A stretch of DNA of 64,000 bases from Talinum fruticosum (lineage: Eukaryota > Streptophyta > Magnoliopsida > Caryophyllales > Talinaceae), in assembly GCA_021018815.1 (NCBI GenBank), contig JAITYX010000042.1, forward strand, positions 4,516,001 to 4,580,000, written 5' to 3'. The notes beneath the pieces were generated by a model. It saw only the letters and a program-made list of their open reading frames with translations. It had not been told where the DNA came from and did no database searches. Shown here in pieces: positions 25,451-38,311 of this stretch (positions are counted from its first letter, which is position 1; every line of letters starts with the position of its first letter). Made by a program: the position numbers and the translations under genes.

Positions 25451-25626
25451 AAAAAAAAATAAAAAAAACTTGTGTTGGATTGGCGCTACATACAAAATCT
25501 ACGAAAATAGATGAATAGAAAAGGAAGAATAAAAAAGTTATATCAAGCTAGAACCTCATTCTTTTTTCAAAAAATTAATTAATTGAACTTCTTTTAACAT
25601 GCTTCTTCCCCACTTAAAAAAGGGAC

Positions 25627-25896
25627 CATGGCCTCCCTGCCACCATGTACTGGCCAAAGCCGAATTCAGATGCTCCGTTTTGCATGGTGTGCCGCGAAGA
25701 AGTGAGCTCGGGTGAACAGATCCGGGTCCTGCCCAAATGCAAGCATTGCTACAATGTTAATTGCATAGATGTATGGCTCGAGTACTGCTTGACATGCCTT
25801 ACTTGTAGGACTCAAGTTCTCCCAACTAATGCTCCCCATGATCATGATGAGATCAAGGAACTTTTATTAGGGAGAGATGTCAATTTCTTTCTTTGA
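25627..25896 (+). pseudogene. degenerate RING-H2 copy 1
   Basis: The open frame from ATG 25645 (83 residues) holds a RING-H2-like pattern FCMVCREEV...LPKCKHCYNVNCIDVWLEY...CLTCRTQV. The second metal His is replaced by Asn (HCYN instead of HxxH) and the Pro of the last CPxC is Leu, so zinc binding and E2 contact are likely impaired. There is no membrane segment before it. It is clearly related to copy 2 about 1.2 kb downstream (shared SDAPFC-VCREEV, CID-WLEY, TCRTQV, E-LLG), so the two arose by duplication. It could still be transcribed; I call it a pseudogene from the ligand loss and truncation. Confidence 0.6.
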
Positions 25897-26839
25897 TTTC
25901 ATTTATCTAATCTAGCTTTAATTTATATTTCCATTTCATCAGAAACTTTTTTCAATTTGTGTAGATTTGTAAAATTTATTAAAGAAGTTTATATATTTCA
26001 ATTTTTAAACTTACTAAAACTTTATCATTCATATTTGGAGAATTTTTAAATCTCGAAATCTGTGTATAGACACAAAAATATTGCATTCTTTATTATGAAA
26101 GGCATGGGAAGGTAATTAAAATAGTTGCAGCAAAATGGGAGAGTCAAAAATTTAAAATAAAGGTGTCCAATGTTTTTAGTCAAAATTTAAAGATGTCTGA
26201 TTACTTACAATTTTAAATATTTTTATCCAAATACAAGTTGTTTTTTAATTTTTTTTTTTGGTCAAGACATCCTTGACCCTTTCATGGCTCTGCCCATGGC
26301 AATATCCATATACATGAAGAAGGCTTTTTATTTATTTATTCATTTTCATATACAAACCAAAAATACTTTTGCTGAACACTCTTGTTTATGACCTTTTCTT
26401 ATGATTAGTTGGCAAATATATCAGGTAATAATACGATAGTTGACAATAAGATTAATCTGACCAGCCATTTTACAATAATATAATCTGATTGCTCAAAAAC
26501 ACCATTCTGGGATACCTTGTAATAATAAGATCATGTTAATCGAGCCAACTAGACTACATGATCAACATTTTGTTAAAATGTCAACTTCAAATCTGTATTT
26601 TATGTAACTTTAACTTATATTTTTACAACTTACAGCTGATTCTAGTTCCCGACAACTCTTTATAACCTCACAATTTATAATATTATTACTCCCTACAACT
26701 AAATGAAACCGAGCAAACTCCTCCAAAAAATAGTGGAGCTATGCATGGATAATATCCAGCAACCATGACTCACCTGAACAAATATTCAACTTGGAGCTGA
26801 TCCAAACCAAAACACTAATAAAACCACACATGAACTGAG
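25897..26839. other. spacer between the two RING-H2 copies
   Basis: AT-rich, no coding signal; nothing recognised apart from T-rich runs. Confidence 0.5.
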
Positions 26840-27353
26840 ATGGTCCCTGAGGAGGTGCTTGACCTGCTAATCATCCTCGTCATATCCATCTTCTCTCTCA
26901 GGTTGCTTCTAAGGGTGTCTCAGGTCCGGGACGGGGTGTCTCCCGGCCACCGCCTACAGGCCGGAGCCAAGTTCAGATGCCCCATTCTGCACGGTGTGCC
27001 GTGAAGAGGTGACCGAGGGGGAATTAGTGCGGGTGTTGCCCATATGCAAGCATTGGTACCATGTTAGGTGCATAGATGGATGGCTTGAGTACCACTCCAC
27101 ATGCCCTACTTGTAGGACTCAAGTCATCTCAAATGGTGATGTTCCTCATGATGATGATGAGTTTAGGGAAATTCTATTGGGAAGCGAAATCCCCTTTTTC
27201 TTTGATTTTACTTTGCTGAAAAAAGATTCATGGAAAATGTATATGATTCTAGGTAGGTCCTCTTCGTCCGTGTGTGATGATAACTTTCAATTTATGTTAC
27301 GAAACTTTCTTGTCTTTCAGGTCTTGTATTTTGAATTTTTACAATTAAATTGA
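26840..27353 (+). pseudogene. RING-H2 copy 2 with membrane segment, frame-broken
   Basis: From ATG 26840 the frame reads MVPEEVLDLLIILVISIFSL, a convincing signal-anchor segment, then VSQVRDGVSPGHR, and then stops at a TGA near 26993. In another frame, from about 26955 onward, a complete RING-H2 finger reads PSSDAPFCTVCREEVTEGEL..LPICKHWYHVRCIDGWLEY..TCPTCR, with all eight ligands. A one-base shift between about 26920 and 26955 would join them into an ATL-like membrane RING ligase of about 130-170 residues. Either the gene is broken or the assembly has an indel here, as it does elsewhere in the window; a short intron ending CTACAG is a third option. Compared with copy 1 it is the better-preserved member. 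Confidence 0.6.
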
Positions 27354-27373
27354 AAGCATATTAAACCATATGC

Positions 27374-27447
27374 AGGGAGATTCGAAGATAGATTTCTGGT
27401 AAGATATATATAGATAGATGGAGATTCGAAGGTAGATTTTTGGTAAA
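27374..27447. repeat. short tandem direct repeat
   Basis: GGAGATTCGAAGATAGATTT-CTGGTAA at about 27375 recurs with two changes at about 27420. It lies just after RING copy 2. Confidence 0.7.
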
Positions 27448-28287
27448 GTCGTTTGGTTTTATCGAAATTGACCACAACTACTACTTTCTATGGACCCAAC
27501 CGAACCTCGATCATATCCTGCTCGAAGCATTGCTGTGTCAAGACGGAAGTTGTGGGTTCGAGCTCTTCTCTGATTCCACAAACTCGACCATTAGAGTGAT
27601 TAAGTCGATAGGTTTGCTTAAAGCCTTTTGTATTCTTTGCGATTGTTCAGAGTCATTGGCTTTTTTTTTTTAAACCGGGGAATATGCTCACTGGAGAGTC
27701 GATTTCGTCGCTTATCTCCCCTTCTCTCCTCTAATTTTTCTTTCCGGTGAGGTGCTTCGGAATGTGATTCTACACAAATCATGTTTAACTATCCAATAAT
27801 TATAGCCATATTTGACAAACAGTTTATCTGAAAAATAAAAATACCTTCTTTTTTTTGTGGGAAGGAGGGTTGGTGGGGCAACACTTGATTACTGAAAGAC
27901 TATAAACGTGCAATAAATTTCAATAGAAAACCAAGGATGATTTAGTCACGTACTTGTGTCTTTATCATATCTGAAAAACTTCTGCGTCGTGAAATGACAT
28001 AGTTGTCCATATCTAATCTCTCAAAAACCCTATTTCAATGGGATTCACATGGTATTGATCGGAGTTGTCCTCACAAAGGCTATGCTCAAAAGCTGTTGGC
28101 CTCAAATTCGATTACTGATGATACTTGATTAAAGCAAAATATCGACATCAACGAAACAAGGGTGTAAAGCAATAAAAAGAATCCACATTTTGTGATTAAA
28201 ATGCAAAGTACTTGTAGTTCGACAGCAAAAGTGTGCGGGTCCATGATAATGCCTACATGAATCTAGCCAAAACATCCAATGTTCACA
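27448..28287. other. intergenic before SRP9 3' end
   Basis: No gene recognised. TTGTGGGTTCGAGCTC near 27549 looks like a pol III B box, but no matching A box or tail was found. The SRP9 3' UTR probably lies at the right end. Confidence 0.45.
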
Positions 28288-31200
28288 TCATTGTTTTCTT
28301 CCCCTTCCCTTCTTGGATGGCTGTGCTTCCATCTGCTCTTTGCCTGTAACTTCTGATAAGTCGACTGCTGGGAAGCAACACAAATGGAGACTTATATCAG
28401 CTAAATAAATTTGGCAAAAGAGCACCAGAAACAAACTAGGGACTACGGAATTTAGCACCTAGAAGTATCAACAGCAACATGAGCTACCAAAACTTTAACA
28501 TGTCATGGGAGTACTCCCAAAGCATAAACCTATGAAGCAATTTTATCACCTTTTCCCTCCCACATCCTAAACCAATGACTCAAGCGTCCGGATTTTGTTG
28601 AGGTTGGGGAGGCGGATCAAATGTATAGCCTTACCCCAATAATTGAATTATTATTATTTTTTTTTGAGTCGCAATAATTGAATTATTTGAATTACATAGA
28701 TATAGTTCATGTTTGTGCATCCTATGCAGGAAGGGATAGAGTATTCATAACTCAAAAAAATGAAGCAAACAACAGCAATTGAGACATTTTGCTTTGGCCA
28801 TTCTTTAACCACCTACTTTCCCTAAAAGGAAGGAGAATTGAGAATAGTAATTACTGCTCTGGTGCTTCTGCATTTGATGCTTGCTTTGCTTATTGTCTTA
28901 TGATAACATAGAAATTAATGAATATATGCCAGAAGCTATAAGCAACAACATTTTGCCTTTCAGTTTTCTTTCCCGAGATTATTTGAACCCTAACCATAAA
29001 ATAATTTCATGCAAATTGCCATATTTATTTTTGGGGATAGGTGGATGAGTGTCAGGGAAGGGGAATGAAGGGATGCTCTAGTGCATTTGCGTTAGGCACA
29101 GTTGAAATGAAACACAGTTAGAGATTAGAAGTGGATATAATATTCGGAAAACTTCATGGGACTGAAGCCTAAAAGAAGGCAGACATATGATAAGTACCTT
29201 CAGGGCCTCGTGCCATCAAAGCAAAGAATATGTTGTTAAGCTTCTCCATCTTCTTGGCATCTTGTGCTTGGTCAGTCTTAAACTTAAGACACTGACAAAC
29301 ATAAGCAGATGTAAAAACTTAGCACAAGGATCATCCAGATTGCATTGTGGGTATTAAGTACAAGCAACTTTCTTCAACATCTAACTCATACAAACAACAT
29401 AAAGACAGTACCAAAAACTCAGTTCACAATTTACTTAATGCGCCAGAGCAACTGTTGACAGATGAGAGAGCATCATCGTGACATGTTATATAATACAATC
29501 TTCACACAGCAGTGTTATAGACATAGTGCATGTATACATACACCAAATGACCGCAGTTGCTGAGAATAACTTGTAAACAAATAACTCTGGTGGCCCATGG
29601 AAGAGACAATTACATAGGCTGGCATCAAGATATCACGCTGGTCATTACCCAACAAAACAAGTATACCCTGTATTCAAATATTAGATTCTTCAATGAAATA
29701 ATCATGGCGGCCACTTAGTTGCCATCCTTCACATTTCCATAAAACCTATTTTTGTTTAAAGCCCATCCTATCCGGCCAAATTTCCCTTTTATCCCTCTCC
29801 TTTAGCTAGAAGAACCAACCCCTACACCAAAGTATCACGGAACCAAACTGCTCCTATAACAAAACTATCATCGAGAATGTGGCCAATGAAGACTTGTAGA
29901 GGGGGTGTGGATGGACCTCAGTTAAAGGCATCCGAGTTCAGATACGAAGCAAGGGTATCAGACCACCTGTTATCCTGTATCCTTCATCAACATAAGAACT
30001 AGCTGAACTCAATTCTTTAAGAAAGTGAAAATACTCTAAGAGGGTCAAGAGCAGCTGCTATATAAATAAGCACATACTCTCTTAACGACTAAAGAACCAG
30101 TATGAGTTGAGTTTTTCATGCATTCTACTGGCAAGACCCAACGTAAATACATTCCCATTGTTCTGGACACCTATTGATTCCAACAGAATTGATATCAGAG
30201 CAATGAAGGTAAGGAACTCCAAACACAAGAACCACAGAAAGGTTTGGCTCAGCAAGTCCTTTCATTCTGTTTTAATCATTTTGTCACAGCCAATTCATTT
30301 CATACCAACGTGAATAAACTAGGTCTATGAGCACGTAGCACCAACATGGCATCAAACCTTGATGAAAAAGACAAACAGAAATAAAAAAATCATCATATTC
30401 ATGCAACACAGCCGAAAAAGCAAACCCCAAAAAGGACAAAAGCTAAAACCCAAAACCCCTTTAGGCAGAAAATTTTTGCAACTCAAAGCTAACCCTTTAT
30501 GACCAATTTAAATACAGAGATTTGTTAATATGGTGATACAAGGAAATGAAAAATACAGTTTTCTGGGACCATGATTACCCTGGCAAGGAAAGGACGGCCA
30601 AGAGTGTACCAATTATGCCCACAAAACAGAAAATTATAATCTAAAGAAGCCCTACCTAAGCATAAACATGTCTATCTACAAACGTATACCCAATCTGCTA
30701 CTAATTTAAAGCTACGAGCGTCAAGAAATAATCAATTCTATTCAAAACTTCGACATATAATCATCAATTTTCACCTATGCCAACACAATATACCAACTAG
30801 CAGTTTGTCAACTAAATAAAAACCTCTGCCTTTATTGACCACCACATAGCCTAATGAAATACAAATCTCGTATGCTACTTACTTATCACAATAATCAATC
30901 CATATAAGTTCCAAAAATATCAGCCATCACCGGCAACAGAGGGAAATTGGGTTGAAATTCCACTGGTATGGCGGTCTTTCCTCCCCTACCCTCATGCCTT
31001 TCCCACCTAAGGTATCACCAAATGCCGCAGCATTGTCACAAGACAAAACACAATTCCTCTACTACCAATCTCAACTCTAGTCACTCCTTAATCTTCATGC
31101 CTAAATTCACTTTTCCCTTGTCTACTACATTATTTATTCAGATAAATCCCATATCATTCCACCAAAAACTACTGTAATTGAATTGGGAAAATTGGAACAA

Positions 31201-31590
31201 GAAGCATCCAAGTACACAACAGTGATCCCATTAAAGCAATGCGACATATGCAATAATCAAAATTCAATCTTACAAAAAGTTGAGCTCGAGGACCAATTTG
31301 GGCAACTCAAATGAAGCTCCAAGAAAAACGAAATACCTCTTTATTATCGGTGACTTTCAGCACCAATTTTCCATCGCAGTGCCGATACTTCATGACGTAG
31401 CGTGTCTGGGAGGAGTACAGAAATTAAAATCAGCAATCGAGATGCAAATTCGTACCATTTTCAAATGAAATCGAAAAAAAGTGAAAATAGAGTAGCATAG
31501 GAAGTCAAGAGCAGTTACAGATTCGGGATCGGCGCGAAACAATTGCACGGATCGCTCTACGAACTCATCCCATGAGGCTATGTACACCAT
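28288..31590 (-). CDS. SRP9: signal recognition particle 9-kDa subunit (SRP9)
   Basis: With SRP14 it forms the Alu-domain heterodimer of the signal recognition particle, which slows translation while the ribosome is brought to the ER. Four exons: 31519-31590, 31337-31405, 29198-29291, 28288-28364; all GT-AG, phases 0, 0, 1; 103 residues, exactly the plant SRP9 size. Family motifs: MVYIASWDEFVERSVQLFRA at the start, TRYVMKYRHCDGKLVLKVTD, CLKFKTDQAQDAKKMEKLNN and a basic tail PSKKGRGRKQ. Intron 2 is about 2 kb. The leader upstream of the ATG (31601-31633 on +) is a GA/CT microsatellite. Gene order places it tail-to-tail with the RING copies and in the same direction as the NOG1-like gene upstream. 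Confidence 0.94.
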
Positions 31591-31599
31591 TGTCGACGT

Positions 31600-31634
31600 C
31601 TGAGAGAGAGAGAGAGAGAGAGAAGAGAGAGAAG
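31600..31634. repeat. (GA)n tract in the SRP9 5' leader
   Basis: GAGAGA run immediately upstream of the SRP9 start, CT-rich in the sense strand. Confidence 0.85.
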
Positions 31635-32723
31635 GGTTTACGTTCTGGAATTTGGGTTTACGTTTGACATTGTGGTGCCTTGTCTCCCAGTCTAGCTGGG
31701 CGGATTTTTTTTACAAATATAATTATAGAAAATAGATTTCTGATAACTTTGGTTTTGAAAAAAATCAAACAATTTTACATGAAATCCATCCCAAAAAAAT
31801 TTTCCACCAAAAAGGTAAAAACCTTGTCCAAACTTTTTGTGTGAGACCATTTTATATTTTTCAGTTTTTTCTTGATATTGTGTTTAAGTTTATAAGATTT
31901 TACGTCTAGATTCATTAAAGTCTAATAATATTGATGTAATCTTTTACGTTTTTCCTTTTTACTACGTATGGTCTCTTATTTTCAGTGGTTAAAATGTGCG
32001 ATTTGCGGATGGGTATTATAGAGTGTTGGTGAGTGGAGTGTGCAATTTTCCTTTTGGCCACCTAGAAGAACACACTTCTTAGATGCTTGATTTACATTGA
32101 AATTTAGTCGGAGCGTGTAAATAGATGACCATATCGTGTTCTTGATCAATTCAGTTCATATTAAGTACCAGAAAAATTTATTGCCACCAACTGTACACAA
32201 TATTATACAAGCAAAACTCTTGAATCTAAATTTGTTTTTCGAACAAAGGAAGTGTGACCTTTTACATAAGCACTTTTGGATCAAACAAAATTGAAATTTG
32301 GTTGCGAGTTGATTTGGAAACAAAACCAACAGAACAGCCAACACTGAATCTGAACTCATGACCAAACTTAAGCTGCATATTTCTATGATAAAAGCCTACA
32401 CGCTATGTCAACTGATGAAAAATCCCAGCATGACAAACCGAGGGCATCAGAATGAAGCACAATGAACATCCTGCATAATTTGAAGGAACTAGATTCAGTG
32501 ACTTGTGCCAAAACGGGCTTTTCTTCGTGCCTTTCTTTCATCAGTATTAGCTCAGTCTTTGATTAGCCTTTATGCAGAGGCATCGAGAACACAATCATAG
32601 TTAATCACCATTCTTTGCTGCACAAGGCATGCCACAAATCCTGAGGAGGCCTGTTGGTAATCTCGGGGTGTACTTGGCCACAAGAATCTAGTCGGGCATA
32701 TTTTAGCATAAAACTGAGCTCTT
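31635..32723. other. intergenic between SRP9 and the NOG1-like gene
   Basis: Probable SRP9 promoter on the left and 3' UTR of the NOG1-like gene on the right (about 32160-32723). No other gene seen. Confidence 0.5.
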
Positions 32724-34552
32724 TCACGACGTAGAAATTTCGTGACAACCTGGCTCGGCAACTGAACTTTTAATCTTAGATGATTGCAAGATCAGCAACT
32801 CATGAACTTTTTCGTCAGCTGCAGTGACACAAGTGAGTGAAAATGAGAACTGGAGCTTATCAAGTCTTACATACGAAAGATAACCAGCAAAGCCACTTAG
32901 ACAACTGCTAAATACTCCCCACTCCAGTGAGAAAGGCTGGCTTTGTCTTGTCAAATACAAGGTTCGCCCTACCCAACCCTAGTGAGCAGTTTTGCAAAAT
33001 TTACTGTGCCCGAATCCACAGCATGAACAAAAATCTCTACTTTGCACAATAACCACTGCCACCACAACCAGATATAGTGATTACCCAGAAATGGAGACGC
33101 AGTCATAGATATATACGAAGTTATGCACAATCTCTTCTGCCATTCTGCCAAGACATGGCATCTAATACTAGTTGGATGGCTTTAAGCTAGACATGCATAA
33201 ATCAGCTTATAATATAAACATCACCTCTTCTAAACCAATTCCGCTCTTTACAGATACACGAATGGCTCCTTGAGGACCTTGCATCCTATATCTTGCCAAA
33301 TCAGGATGATCCGTGGAGGAATCTTCAGTCACGAAGGCTGATGGAGGCTCATGCAAAAGATCACATTTTGAAACGACATCAAGCCAAAGATGACCATTAA
33401 ACCTCTCTTTTAATTCAGTGTACGTGATGAACTGCATATAATCAATGAAGCAAAGGGCAAATAAAAAATCTACAGTGGAGAAAAAGGATAAACAGAGAGA
33501 TAAATCACATTTTATCCACATACGTATACCACCAATAATAGATATATTTCTAAATCATTAGATAGAGACAGCTATCTGAAAGTCTCAGTTGGGCGTAGAT
33601 AGGATACATCCAAACCTCCCAAGGCCTCCCCAACATTGCGGCTTACAAATGGTCTTGTGACAAGAAAAGCAAGAATTTCTATCATTTGGAATCAATACAG
33701 CAGAATTTTCACTAAAACTGATGCTGATTCTCATTACCGAAATGACATGTTTCCTTCAAACTACACCATATAGCATACCGTTAATTCAATGTCTCCAACA
33801 GGATTCCCACTTATCAATTATTATGAGGTATTTGATTTTTTGTGTGCATGTATGTGTATATCTGTGTGTGCTGGTGGGAAAAGGCCGGTATATATATAAT
33901 TATCAAAACAACTTCACCCTAACCTTGCAATTGCGATGATATTTTGTTCAAATTCCAAATCCAAATTCATACCCCAAAGTCCTGCCCAGGCATGGAGTGT
34001 CTATTCAAACTGACATCAAGAATGCATAATACCTGATCAGATGATGAAGTGCCACATTCTCCAGTCAAGTCATGAACATAGAGTACTGCAGTCGGCAAAT
34101 GTGTGAGGACTGCAAGAGTCAACTTCTCCAGATTGTTCCTCTCCTCTTCAGATTAGGCAACAGAAAAGAAGGGAAACGAGAAATTTTTGAAATAACAGAT
34201 GGACAATGACAAGAAAATTAAGGTTGACAAAGTTAGAAGCCTAAATGAAGAATTTACTGTGCAATTTTCTGCAATCTAACAATAATGAAAGCAAGTTAAC
34301 ACAGTATGCATGCCAAAAAATTCATGATGTACCAGGGTGGGGGTTCTTAGTCATGGCAATTTATTACAACAATAACTCAATTAGGATTCAGTAAGGTCAA
34401 TGCTTCAAACTTTTGAGGAGAATTTGATCAATTTGGCGATGAGGCATGCTGTATAAAATGCACATGCTGAAAAATAGGAAAAGAGAGATCCATTCCTGAA
34501 ACAACATGGAAATAACTAGAAAGCTTTTCGACTTAGAGAGAGTTGCCACTAC

Positions 34553-34624
<72 letters not shown>

Positions 34625-37600
34625 TATAGGTCCCTATTTTCCGTGAAGAGAACATGGCTGTTCTGCCTTCACTCCCCAAAACTCTATCCCTACTCCCAGG
34701 TATTGACACTTGTTGTTGCTAAAAACCGCCACTAAACTTTTTTCAATTAAAAGATGCCACTGAACTTGCTTAAAACAAAAAAACCACTTTTAACTTTCCA
34801 AAAATTCAAAAATACAACCGACTTCATGACATTTTTGAATATTTTGGAAAATTTAGTGGCATTTTTGAATATTTGGGAAAAGTTTTGTAGTACTTTTGAG
34901 CAAGAACTCGTACCATTATTGCAGGCACGTGAAGTATATACACAACTTTCAACAGGAATTAGAATGAACTGATGAAAAAACAGACACAATCAATTACCAT
35001 CAGATCGTCTGAGTACACCTGGAGTGTCCGTAACCTGTCAATATTCCTCGATCAAACTAGGAAAACAACAAATAAGTAGATGTCATTCCAACACACTTTA
35101 CAGACCAACCTGAAAACGCTGATAATTCACAACAATATGACCCATTAGAATCCCTCGAGTTGTGAAGGGGTAGTTGCAAATCTGGGAACAAAAAAGGAAG
35201 ACCATTAATTTTTCATGCAGAACCTTGAAAAAAGCATCAGCTTTCACAATATAGAGCTGCCAAATACCATAATATGGTTACATAAGCTTTAGAATGTAAC
35301 TGGGAAATGCAAAAATAAGACTAGGGTATGGATCAACTTGGCAGGAAGAAGCCACAACCATTCAATGATCGAAAAACCGTGCTTACACTGAGCTATACAC
35401 ACCAAAACTTATCAACCTGTATTCCTCATTCATAAATGTACAAGGAAAACTTAAGTCAACAGTTTATTTTCTAGGATTTTAGGCAAACTAAGAGGCAGCC
35501 ATCATTTGCCCACCAAGCAAAGTAAAAGGAAGGTGCTCTTCCTCAGTTCAGTAAGCGCACTGTTTACATCAAGAGGTGAAAGTTGAAACAATTTAAATGA
35601 TTCATAAACACAAGAACTACATCTGTCTATGCTGCTATTTTCTCCCACCCCTCTCATCCGTCCCTTATCTTCTTCCATATGTTCCATTTTCAAAGGAACT
35701 TAAGCAAATATGATAAAGTTAAAAGTAAACTTCCACACTGAAGCACATATCAAACTTTCCCAAATTGAATTTTTTAAAAAAGAACTTTCAAATGCGAGAA
35801 ATGCTTGATGAGGAAACTTTTCGGGGAAAAATATCATCATTGGCACATTACATTTGAAAAGACAACTCTACTCTTATTTCTCAACTTCATGAAAGGCCAA
35901 TCAGGACTTGCTTTTTGACAGAGAGAGTTCATTGCATCAGACACAGAAGACAAGAAAAATTGCAAATAGCATTATAAACATCACCGTATCCTTTCCATAC
36001 CTCAGGCTTTCCCGTTGAAAGAACACGAACCAAGGATGATTTTCCAACATTAGGGGCTCCGACAAGACACAGTGTTGGGGTTTCAAGGTCAACCACTGGC
36101 ATTGCTCGTAAAGTCTGCAGGCAGTCACATAAAAGGGACACTGATAGAAATTCTAAAGCATCAACACATAGCCAACTATGGTCTCCATTCTTTAAAACAG
36201 TTAACATCAGATCCAAGCATTCTGATACAGAGCACGAAAGAAAGGGCAGTCATTCTGAAAAGAACTATTCCTTATAACAGAAAGATAGAGTCCAATGAGT
36301 GCTAATATATGATGAGAACAGTTCATACAGGTAAATTGTGTGAAACTGCTAAGCAATGACAGGGCAGCTAGTAGTGACAATGAAACAGTTGAGGACTAAT
36401 GAATGGCGGTCAACAAATCTGAATTGACAGCACCACTACTCTGGAGAAGATTGATAAACGTACATACAAGGAGAAAGATGGGAATTGAGTCCCGTTCCCT
36501 CGTAAGGAGCCATCTAATGTTACATACACGTACAAGCATACAAAAAGCAACAAAACAATGGTTAATGTGACTATCCACTAAAGCTTTTCCCGAGTTAAGA
36601 GTATCATCTCCTAAAGAGCTAATACCTTGGCAATATCTAGCAAATCATCAACAGCTTTTTTTCACGGTTAAAAAGCTCCTCCAGCTTTTTCAGACCCTAG
36701 AAATAAGAAACAAGCCAAAGTTAAGTCCTCGACTTCTTAACTCATGTGTAAGTTTCCCCACAGAAGAACTTACCTCGCTCAACCGTTCCTCTGCCTCTTT
36801 CTTTGACAAAGACTGCCAAGAATCAAACAAAACAGTAATTAGTATATAATGCCAACTGCCATGGCCCCTATGAAATCTATACTCCCTAGTAACACTATGA
36901 TTGTCCTTGTTGATCTTTTTTTTTTTTTTTTTCAGAGAACCGCATTGTAAACCTAAATTACTTTTAATTCCCATATTAGATTTGAGGATATCAAATTCTC
37001 AAAAAGCTTCTATTTCATCACCTAAAAGTCAATTAAGAGAAAGGAAGACATATGGTGTTGCTTGAAAGTTAAATTTAACGCAAGATGTGAGAAACACAAT
37101 TGATATATGAAGCTCTTTCATAAAAATTAATTGATATCTGATGTAACAGATGAACCTTCGCACAAAGAGAAGCATGTTCCTTTCCAGCAGATATAACCCT
37201 CTTTCTCAGATTATTCACTTTCCCCAGAACCTGCAGAAATCAAGAATCTGGGGTCGGAAATTATCATAGAATGATAATGCTAATAGAACAAAAAAATAAA
37301 GTTAGTAACAATTTGAGTTCACTGAAACATTGGGCCTTCAGAATCCAGATTCTATTGGAGAATGTACATACTTTGTAGGACCATAAGTCCTCAGTGAGAA
37401 GAAACCAAAACCTAACAGAGCTAATACAAAAATCTGAACAGACACATCAAATATCAGAGAACAATGTGCCGCAGAACAGAGAGCAGCTAAACCTGTTCCA
37501 TCAAGAAAGGATGGGTATATCTATTGAAGAGAATTCTCCAGACCAGGGCATACACATCTTATATGGGTTAAAACAAAGTAGTTACCTCTTCATAATTTCC

Positions 37601-38311
37601 ATCACCAAGTGTCAACTCAACAAGAGATCGCTCATAAGGATGCAGATAGTTCTTGTTGGGGAAGTTCTCTATGTAGGTTCTAAGGGGAATTGCCAATTCC
37701 TGAAGATGAAAGACAGAGAAATGCTTATACTATTGGCATATAACAAGTTGAAAAGAAGGCTAGATAATAATACAAATGATACAGTGCAAAAAGATTGCCT
37801 TCATTAGTGCATCAAGTTGCTTAGCACCTCTATTTCTTTCACGTTTCGCAATATTGGCTATGCCTGTTGGACAAGAACGTAGAAGCTCAGAAAACTTACT
37901 TCTACATAATCAGTTAGCAAATTAACCCAGTGACTACAAATACAGAAAACTAGTTACCCTTTGTAGGTGAAACTTTCTTTGCCTTCCGCAAAGCGGAATA
38001 GAGAATATCTGTAGATGGCATCACCATGGGCAGCTTTTGAAAAGCACCTACACCTTCAACTTTCACATCAACCTGAAATTTGATAAGAAGAAACACAATA
38101 CTTATGAGCGATTAGTGCTACTAAAGAAATAGAATATAAAAGTACACCAGAGAGATACAGAATTCTTCCTAGATCTAGAAACGATCACCTCTAACTTGTT
38201 ATCCCTTCTAGACTTTGGATCAGGAATATAGCTTGCCGTCAATACTTCTGAAGAAAGAGTTTGAATCCCTTTGCAGAAGCAGACAACAGGATTGAGCGCT
38301 GTACGAGACAT
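32724..38311 (-). CDS. PDE318: organellar NOG1/Obg-type GTPase, PDE318-like (two frame breaks)
   Basis: Likely a plastid ribosome-assembly GTPase. Thirteen coding exons: 38189-38311, 37958-38072, 37799-37863, 37586-37699, 37156-37230, 36774-36812, 36626-36696, 36001-36114, 35110-35181, 34998-35034, 34033-34145, 33225-33431, and 32724-32818. Joined length is about 413 residues if two missing bases are allowed for. NOG1 N-terminal helical part: FQKLPMVMPSTDILYSALRK, then the GTPase: G1 GAPNVGKSS (220-228), G2 TTRG, G3 DTPG (266-269), G4 SKCD (334-337, in place of NKxD). The 36626-36696 exon is 71 nt where 72 is needed (break at the T7 run 36656-36662), and the last exon shifts at the T5 run 32808-32812, giving an early TGA at 32792-32794. 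Intron 3 has a GC donor. The start is the first ATG; a transit-peptide exon may lie upstream near 39830-40090. I recall Arabidopsis At1g80770 (PDE318) as the match. Confidence 0.78.
34555..34619. repeat. (TA)n microsatellite in an intron
   Basis: About 64 bp of TA repeats between exons 10 and 11 of the NOG1-like gene. Confidence 0.95.

Noticed and set aside
27520..27590. Possible tRNA gene around TTGTGGGTTCGAGCTC
   Set aside because: I could not fold acceptor and anticodon stems around it.
28040..28140. CTCAAATTCGATTAC, a B-box-like word before the SRP9 3' end
   Set aside because: No matching A box or cloverleaf; not called as tRNA or SINE.
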